A stretch of DNA of 22,222 nt, from positions 1 through 22,222 of the forward strand of contig CAZCZR010000024.1 in NCBI GenBank assembly GCA_964503455.1. Reading direction: 5' to 3'. Numbering within the stretch: the stretch's first letter is position 1; every line of letters starts with the position of its first letter. Made by a program: the position numbers and the translations under genes. The notes beneath the pieces were generated by a model. The model was not told the origin of the DNA. It did not search any database and saw nothing but the letters and a program-made list of their open reading frames with translations. The DNA comes from CAZCZR01 sp964503455. Lineage in GTDB: Bacteria > Bacillota > Clostridia > UBA1381. Positions 18,199-22,222 of the stretch are shown piece after piece.

Positions 18199-18442
18199 GG
18201 AAGAACACCTGCGTCAGCTGCAAAGCTATAATTTTGCGGCATATGATATGCTTTTGTACCTTGACACGCACCCGAATGACAGGAGAGCGTTTGAGCTGTT
18301 CCGTTCACTCGTGGCAAAGACGAAGGCGGTAAAATCCGAATTTGAGAAAGAGCACGGTCCTCTGATGCCGTGGAGCGCGGCTGACTTTGACACATTCAGA
18401 TGGCTCGAATCGCCGTGGCCGTGGGAAAAGGAGGATAACTGA
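18191..18442 (+). CDS. cotJB: Spore coat protein CotJB
   Basis: The 83-residue middle protein of the CotJ system. It shows the hallmark pattern: a helix ending in YDMLLYLDTHPND, a central charged helix, EKEHGPL, and the tryptophan-rich end WLESPWPWEKEDN. A GGAGG at 18178-18182 lies 8 nt before the ATG, and the start overlaps the end of cotJA, so the two are translationally coupled. There is no signal peptide or catalytic motif; it probably scaffolds CotJC in the coat. Order and lengths match cotJABC of other spore formers. Confidence 0.94.
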   Translation: MNREEHLRQLQSYNFAAYDMLLYLDTHPNDRRAFELFRSLVAKTKAVKSEFEKEHGPLMPWSAADFDTFRWLESPWPWEKEDN

Positions 18443-18443
18443 T

Positions 18444-19040
18444 ATGTTTTCGTATAATAAATTTTTAGAGTATCCGATAAAGATAAGGAAGCCGGATCCG
18501 AGGCTTGCGAATATCGTAATAACGCAGTACGGAGGCCCCAACGGCGAGCTGGGTGCATCGCTGAGATATTTGTCACAGCGCTACACCATGCCCGATGATG
18601 TAACCAAGGGACTGCTTACGGATATAGGTACGGAAGAACTCGGACACTTGGAAATGGTCGGCACGCTTGTGGCGCAGCTGTCTAAGGGCGAGCCGCCGGA
18701 GGAGTGGCTGAAGATGAACTCGTGGGAATACTACGCGGACAACGGTATAAGCGTATTCCCGCAAAACAGTCAAGGCTCCCCGTTTACGGCAGCATCGATA
18801 GCCGTTACCGGCGATCCGCTTACAAATCTATATGAGGATCTGGCGGCGGAGCAGAAAGCCCGTGCGGTATACGACAACATCCTGCGCCTGTCCGATGATC
18901 CGGATGTGAACGATGTGATCAAGTTCCTGCGCGAAAGGGAAGTGGTGCATTTCCAGCGTTTCGGTGAAGCGCTTGATAACCTGCAAAGGAAACTTTCCTG
19001 CAAGCCCGTGCGCGGCTGCGGGATGAAAGAATGTAAATAA
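18444..19040 (+). CDS. cotJC: Spore coat protein CotJC, manganese-catalase family
   Basis: A ferritin-like four-helix protein of the dimanganese catalase family located in the spore coat. It may remove hydrogen peroxide. The 198-residue product begins at the ATG at 18444, with AGGAGG 9 nt upstream; the longer in-frame start at 18387 would run deep into cotJB. Metal-ligand pattern: Glu35 (GGPNGELGA), Glu65 with His68 (TEELGH), Glu136 (LAAEQKA) and Glu166 with His169 (EVVHF), matching the ligand set of known manganese catalases. The C-terminus CKPVRGCGMKECK carries three cysteines (186, 192, 197). It is the last gene before the terminator at 19047. Confidence 0.94.
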   Translation: MFSYNKFLEYPIKIRKPDPRLANIVITQYGGPNGELGASLRYLSQRYTMPDDVTKGLLTDIGTEELGHLEMVGTLVAQLSKGEPPEEWLKMNSWEYYADNGISVFPQNSQGSPFTAASIAVTGDPLTNLYEDLAAEQKARAVYDNILRLSDDPDVNDVIKFLREREVVHFQRFGEALDNLQRKLSCKPVRGCGMKECK

Positions 19041-19046
19041 GCTCCG

Positions 19047-19086
19047 GCGCTCTCTGCGGTCACCCCGCCGCGGAGAGCGCATTTTG
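19047..19086 (+). terminator. Intrinsic terminator after cotJC
   Basis: A 13-bp stem (19047-19059 with 19068-19080, one G-U) and an 8-nt loop are followed by ATTTTGTTAT. The stem is very GC-rich and the T-tract is short. Confidence 0.85.
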
Positions 19087-19095
19087 TTATATGAA

Positions 19096-19107
19096 AACCC
19101 GCGGGTT
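19096..19107. repeat. 12-bp perfect palindrome
   Basis: AACCCGCGGGTT is self-complementary and stands out in the AT-rich gap 19081-19321, about 215 nt before the XRE regulator start. A protein-binding site is possible, but distance makes a role in that gene's control uncertain. Confidence 0.4.
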
Positions 19108-19248
19108 CAGTAAAGCTTTTAGCTGTAAGTCTTGAAAATAAAACTTCTTTTAGGCAAATATTGAAGAAATGATTAATAAAATATCTTTATTTTTAAAATA
19201 ACCGCTAAAATACAACTTACGGTTGAATCATATTTTCCAATCTCGGTA

Positions 19249-19277
19249 TGGAATTTTTGGTCTTGTCATGTTAGAAT
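19249..19277 (+). promoter_or_regulatory. Possible promoter of the XRE regulator
   Basis: TGGAAT (19249-19254), 17-nt spacer, TAGAAT (19272-19277) with TGT before the -10 (extended -10). The -35 is poor. An 8-bp palindrome CAACGTTG (19288-19295) lies near the expected start site and could be an autoregulatory operator. The rest of the gap 19087-19248 is AT-rich with no other clear element. Confidence 0.4.
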
Positions 19278-19321
19278 ATAACCATAGCAACGTTGTTAAA
19301 TAAATTTAAGGAGCAAAAACC

Positions 19322-20389
19322 ATGAATATCGGACAAAAAATCAGAGAGCTTCGAAAGAAGCGGGGAATAACTCAGGAACGTCTTGCGGAATATCTTAATA
19401 TCTCCCCGCAGGCAGTTTCAAAGTGGGAAAGCGGAATATCGCAGCCGGATATATCGCTTGTGCCGCAGCTGGTATCGTTTTTCGGCGTAAGCGCGGATGA
19501 GCTGTTTTCCCTTAATAAAAGCATTACAGACAAGCGTGTGCTTCGCTATCGGGAGGAATACGATAAGTTAAGCAGGCTGTACGATAAAAAAGGCTGCACA
19601 CAGCTTATGGAACAAGCCTTATCCGAAATGCCGGCAAATTACGAATTTATGCTAAACCTTGCCCAACTGCTTTCGGACAGTGAAGAACGGCCGACAGATA
19701 AGGATAGGATCATATCCTTGTGCGAGCGCATACTTGATGACTGCACCGATGACGCCTTGCGCTATCCGGCTATGCGTCTGCTGTGCAAATGGTATGCGAA
19801 AGCCGGACGAAAAGATGACGCTATGAACATTATCAGCAACCTTCCGAATATAGTTTACGGAAAAGACTCTTGGATGGAGTTAGTTCTTGACGGCGATGAG
19901 CGCGTTGTTCAAAAGCAGAAAAACCTTATTAAGATGATCGATTTTGTTGTAAGCAGCCTTATATATCTTTCATCGGACGGCTTTATGGGAAAATCCTTGA
20001 CCATTGAGGAAAAGATACAGTTTGCCGAAGCGGCATTAAAGATCTACGGCACTGTTTTCTACAAAGGTCATAAAGCCGATAACAGCGGCACATTCAGGCA
20101 TATATACGAGCGTATGTCGGAGCTTTACTGCCGTTTGGGCGATAAGGAAAAAGCGCTTGACTGCCTTAAAAAAGCGGCGGAAGCGGCTGAATGTTACGAT
20201 AAAACCATCGGCGGCACGCGCAATTATTATCCTGTTTTTATCCGTGATGTAAAATGCTGTCATGAGGAGAGGTTCTATCTTGACACTGTGCGTCTGCTTC
20301 AGCTTATGGACACAAGAGAATCCTTTGACGCAATACGCCGGACCGATGAATTTGAGCAAATCCGCGCGCATTTATCCGCATTGCATTAA
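19322..20389 (+). CDS. XRE-family regulator with helical C-terminal domain
   Basis: A 355-residue cytoplasmic regulator. Residues 5-60 form a Cro/C1-type helix-turn-helix (IGQKIRELRKKRGITQERLA, then SPQAVSKWESGISQPD). The remainder is alpha-helical and TPR-like (for example KWYAKAGRKDDAMNII and YCRLGDKEKALDCLKKAAEA), a common architecture of Clostridia regulators whose repeats may sense a peptide or partner protein. No enzymatic motif, membrane segment or metal site was seen. AAGGAG at 19308-19313 is 8 nt before the ATG. The gene stands alone between the cotJ terminator and the phosphofructokinase, so its targets cannot be named. Confidence 0.88.
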   Translation: MNIGQKIRELRKKRGITQERLAEYLNISPQAVSKWESGISQPDISLVPQLVSFFGVSADELFSLNKSITDKRVLRYREEYDKLSRLYDKKGCTQLMEQALSEMPANYEFMLNLAQLLSDSEERPTDKDRIISLCERILDDCTDDALRYPAMRLLCKWYAKAGRKDDAMNIISNLPNIVYGKDSWMELVLDGDERVVQKQKNLIKMIDFVVSSLIYLSSDGFMGKSLTIEEKIQFAEAALKIYGTVFYKGHKADNSGTFRHIYERMSELYCRLGDKEKALDCLKKAAEAAECYDKTIGGTRNYYPVFIRDVKCCHEERFYLDTVRLLQLMDTRESFDAIRRTDEFEQIRAHLSALH

Positions 20390-20400
20390 GGGCCAGTACC

Positions 20401-20457
20401 GTGTCGGAGGCTTTAATTCTCCGCTTCACGCAGAACCGTACAAATATGAACGGTTTT
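20401..20457 (+). terminator. Two small hairpins after the XRE gene, possible terminator
   Basis: GTG-t-CGGAG pairs with CTCCG-ctt-CAC (20401-20429), then AACCGT with ACGGTT (20434-20455), followed by only TT before a G. Stems are short, so termination is plausible but weak. The rest of the gap to 20554 is AT-rich without a convincing promoter. Confidence 0.3.
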
Positions 20458-20554
20458 GTATATCCTGCCGAAAAATCTGTTTTATCTTTCTTAAAAAGGG
20501 GTAAATATTACTAAAGAATATATTTATCTATATGCAAAGAAGGAGAGATAAAAA

Positions 20555-21781
20555 ATGTCATTGGGAAATGTAATGGTAGGTCAGTCGGGAGGACCTACGT
20601 CTGTAATCAATTCAAGTCTTGTCGGCGTATATAAGACGGCGAAGGACTCCGGCTGCGGTACCGTGTACGGTATGCGCAACGGTATAGAGGGTCTTTTGCA
20701 GGAGAGGTATGTTGACTTGTCAAAGTACATACGCAACGACCTTGATATTGAGCTTTTAAAAAGAACGCCGTCATCGTTTCTGGGTACCTGCCGCTATAAG
20801 CTTCCGTCGGCGGAGGAACACCCCGAAGTGTACAAGCGTTTGTTTGAGATCCTAAAAAAGCTTGATGTAAAGTACTTTTTCTACATCGGAGGCAACGACT
20901 CGATGGATACGATCATGCAGCTTTCAAACTATGCCGCCGGCATAGGCTCGGATATACGCTTTATGGGCGTGCCAAAGACCATAGACAACGACCTTGCTGT
21001 CACGGACCATACCCCCGGCTACGGCTCGGCTGCAAAGTACATAGCTGCGGCAATGAAGGAGATCATCCGCGACGCTACGACTTATCCCACCGATTCGGTA
21101 ACGGTAGTTGAGATCATGGGACGAAACGCGGGCTGGCTTACGGCGGCGGCAACGCTTTCGCGTTCCGAGGACTGCGACGGCCCCGACCTTATCTATCTGC
21201 CCGAAAAGGTCTTTGACCATGACAGCTTTATGAAAAAGGTGCAGGAGATAAAGAGATACAAAAAAGCCGTTGTAGTAGCCGTTTCCGAAGGCGTTAAGAC
21301 AGCGGACGGAAAGTACGTCTGCGAGGCGGGCAAGACAAATATGTTCGAGGATTCGTTCGGACATAAGACCTTGGGCGGTACAGCTCTTTATCTGGCGGAC
21401 TTTTTAAGCGAGAACACAGGCATAAAGTCAAGAGGTATAGTATTCTCGACGCTGCAAAGATGCGCTTCTCACCTTGTATCGCGCCGCGATATTACAGAAG
21501 CGTTCACAGCGGGCGCGGACGCTGTGGTGGCTGCTTTGGCTGGCGAAACAGGCAAGATGATAATCTTCAACCGCATCTCCAACGCACCCTACAGCATAGT
21601 TACCGACTCGTATGACATAAACAAGATCGCCAACGCCGAAAAGTGTGTTCCCGACGAGTGGATCACCGATGACGGCACCTATGTATCGAAGGAATTTGAC
21701 GAGTACGCACGTCCGCTTATCATAGGCGAGCTCTCGCCGTTCATGGTGGACGGCTTGCCGAGGCATTTGTTTATTGACTAA
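20555..21781 (+). CDS. pfp: 6-phosphofructokinase, pyrophosphate-dependent type
   Basis: Phosphorylates fructose-6-phosphate to fructose-1,6-bisphosphate in glycolysis. The 408-residue protein shows GQSGGPTSVINSS (9-21), GGNDSMD (112-118), PKTIDND (140-146) and MGRNAGW (188-194). Two positions point to pyrophosphate rather than ATP as donor: Asp at the position of E. coli Gly104 (GGND against GGDG) and Lys141 in PKTIDND, where ATP enzymes have Gly. This makes the step reversible and ATP-saving, as in several Clostridia. AGGAG about 9 nt upstream supports the ATG. Donor specificity is inferred from these residues only. Confidence 0.92.
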   Translation: MSLGNVMVGQSGGPTSVINSSLVGVYKTAKDSGCGTVYGMRNGIEGLLQERYVDLSKYIRNDLDIELLKRTPSSFLGTCRYKLPSAEEHPEVYKRLFEILKKLDVKYFFYIGGNDSMDTIMQLSNYAAGIGSDIRFMGVPKTIDNDLAVTDHTPGYGSAAKYIAAAMKEIIRDATTYPTDSVTVVEIMGRNAGWLTAAATLSRSEDCDGPDLIYLPEKVFDHDSFMKKVQEIKRYKKAVVVAVSEGVKTADGKYVCEAGKTNMFEDSFGHKTLGGTALYLADFLSENTGIKSRGIVFSTLQRCASHLVSRRDITEAFTAGADAVVAALAGETGKMIIFNRISNAPYSIVTDSYDINKIANAEKCVPDEWITDDGTYVSKEFDEYARPLIIGELSPFMVDGLPRHLFID

Positions 21782-21796
21782 ACATACTTCATAAAA

Positions 21797-21830
21797 CCCG
21801 ATCAATTTTCTGCCTGACAAGCTGATCGGG
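21797..21830. repeat. Inverted repeat after phosphofructokinase gene
   Basis: CCCGATCA (21797-21804) and TGATCGGG (21823-21830) form a perfect 8-bp stem with an 18-nt loop, 16 nt after the stop. There is no T-tract on the + strand. On the minus strand four T residues follow, so a weak minus-strand terminator is possible. Confidence 0.4.
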
Positions 21831-21918
21831 ATAGGGCATTGAGATCTGCAAGAAAATTTTCGCGCTCGGGAGCGCTTTCGGCACACGCTGTAAAACGCTC
21901 CCGTAAATGCCCATCAGC
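21821..21918. repeat. Nested inverted repeats before tRNA-fMet
   Basis: Three stems nest one within another: GCTGAT (21821-21826) with ATCAGC (21913-21918), GGGCATT (21834-21840) with AATGCCC (21906-21912), and CGGGAGCG (21867-21874) with CGCTCCCG (21896-21903). All are perfect, so strand cannot be judged from G-U pairs. The outermost stem shares bases with the hairpin 21797-21830, so the two folds exclude each other. No gene of normal size is in 21782-22028. Confidence 0.5.
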
Positions 21919-21968
21919 CTGTGCCAGACCTGTTTGTATTGCTATATATAAAAAATTTTAAAAAAGTA

Positions 21969-21997
21969 TTGACAAACTCAAGATGATGTGTTATACT
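21969..21997 (+). promoter_or_regulatory. Promoter of tRNA-fMet
   Basis: TTGACA (21969-21974), 17-nt spacer, TATACT (21992-21997). The start site is expected near 22004, leaving a 5' leader of about 25 nt for RNase P to remove. Confidence 0.9.
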
Positions 21998-22028
21998 ATA
22001 ACAGTACTCTGAAAAGAGGGTTAAATAT

Positions 22029-22105
<77 letters not shown>

Positions 22106-22110
22106 AGGTT

Positions 22111-22138
22111 GGAGCAAAGTTCGCTTTGCTCCTTTTTT
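22111..22138 (+). terminator. Intrinsic terminator after tRNA-fMet
   Basis: GGAGCAAAG-TTCG-CTTTGCTCC forms a 9-bp perfect stem with a UUCG loop, directly followed by six T residues. Together with the promoter it makes a single-tRNA unit. Confidence 0.95.
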
Positions 22139-22176
22139 CTTTGCAAAAAATTTAACTGAGAATTTAAAAAAAACTA

Positions 22177-22205
22177 TTGCAATTTATCCTTATTTATTAT
22201 ACAAT
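22177..22205 (+). promoter_or_regulatory. Likely promoter of the next gene
   Basis: TTGCAA (22177-22182), 17-nt spacer, TACAAT (22200-22205). A second TATAAT occurs at 22214-22219 without a good -35. The sequence is strongly AT-rich and the gene it would drive lies beyond the window. Confidence 0.45.
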
Positions 22206-22222
22206 AGAATATGTATAATGAG

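Noticed and set aside
21789..21914. Minus-strand 41-codon frame (starts MGIYGSVLQRVPK) in the gap after pfp
   Set aside because: It reads smoothly but has no promoter or good ribosome-binding site, no recognised family, and overlaps strong inverted repeats. It may be a gene remnant or chance.

Overview
The window looks like chromosomal DNA from an anaerobic, endospore-forming member of the Firmicutes, class Clostridia (Oscillospirales-like; genus not determined). Three things support this. The housekeeping gene order is typical of Firmicutes (infB-rbfA-nrnA-truB-ribF, then glmU-pth-mfd-prsA). There is a spore-coat operon, cotJABC. The 6-phosphofructokinase carries the residues of pyrophosphate-dependent enzymes. 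Shine-Dalgarno sequences are strong and sigma-A promoters are near consensus, often with an extended -10. I saw no CRISPR array, insertion sequence, prophage or rRNA.

Layout. (1) Positions 1-13157: ten + strand genes packed with gaps of at most 34 nt and several overlaps, so probably one long operon that starts upstream of the window. It runs infB (5' end missing), rbfA, nrnA, truB, ribF, glmU, pth, mfd, a PrsA-type foldase lipoprotein and an MTA/SAH-deaminase-like amidohydrolase. Together these cover translation initiation, ribosome maturation, tRNA modification, flavin synthesis, wall precursor synthesis, peptidyl-tRNA recycling, transcription-coupled repair and protein folding. (2) 13158-13479: a gap holding a consensus minus-strand promoter and a minus-strand terminator about 170 nt apart. 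They enclose a 28-codon cysteine-containing reading frame and hairpins, so this is a candidate small RNA or small peptide gene. (3) 13480-15874: a minus-strand acyl-CoA synthetase and a divergent + strand DUF1836 protein with a MerR-like segment, sharing a control region with a perfect inverted repeat at the synthetase start site. (4) 15875-17819: eda-kdgK, the lower Entner-Doudoroff/hexuronate pathway, with its own promoter, inverted repeats and a strong terminator. (5) 17820-19086: cotJA-cotJB-cotJC with a possible sigma-E promoter, a 15-bp leader hairpin and a terminator. (6) 19087-20554: a stand-alone XRE-type regulator. (7) 20555-22138: PPi-type phosphofructokinase, a gap rich in inverted repeats, then initiator tRNA-fMet as a single-gene unit with consensus promoter and terminator. 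The window ends in a likely promoter for the next gene.

No undescribed multi-gene system is evident. The most interesting items are the small transcription unit at about 13165-13404, the recurring ATATTGC motif in the control regions around the DUF1836 gene, the cotJ leader hairpin, and the nested inverted repeats before tRNA-fMet.
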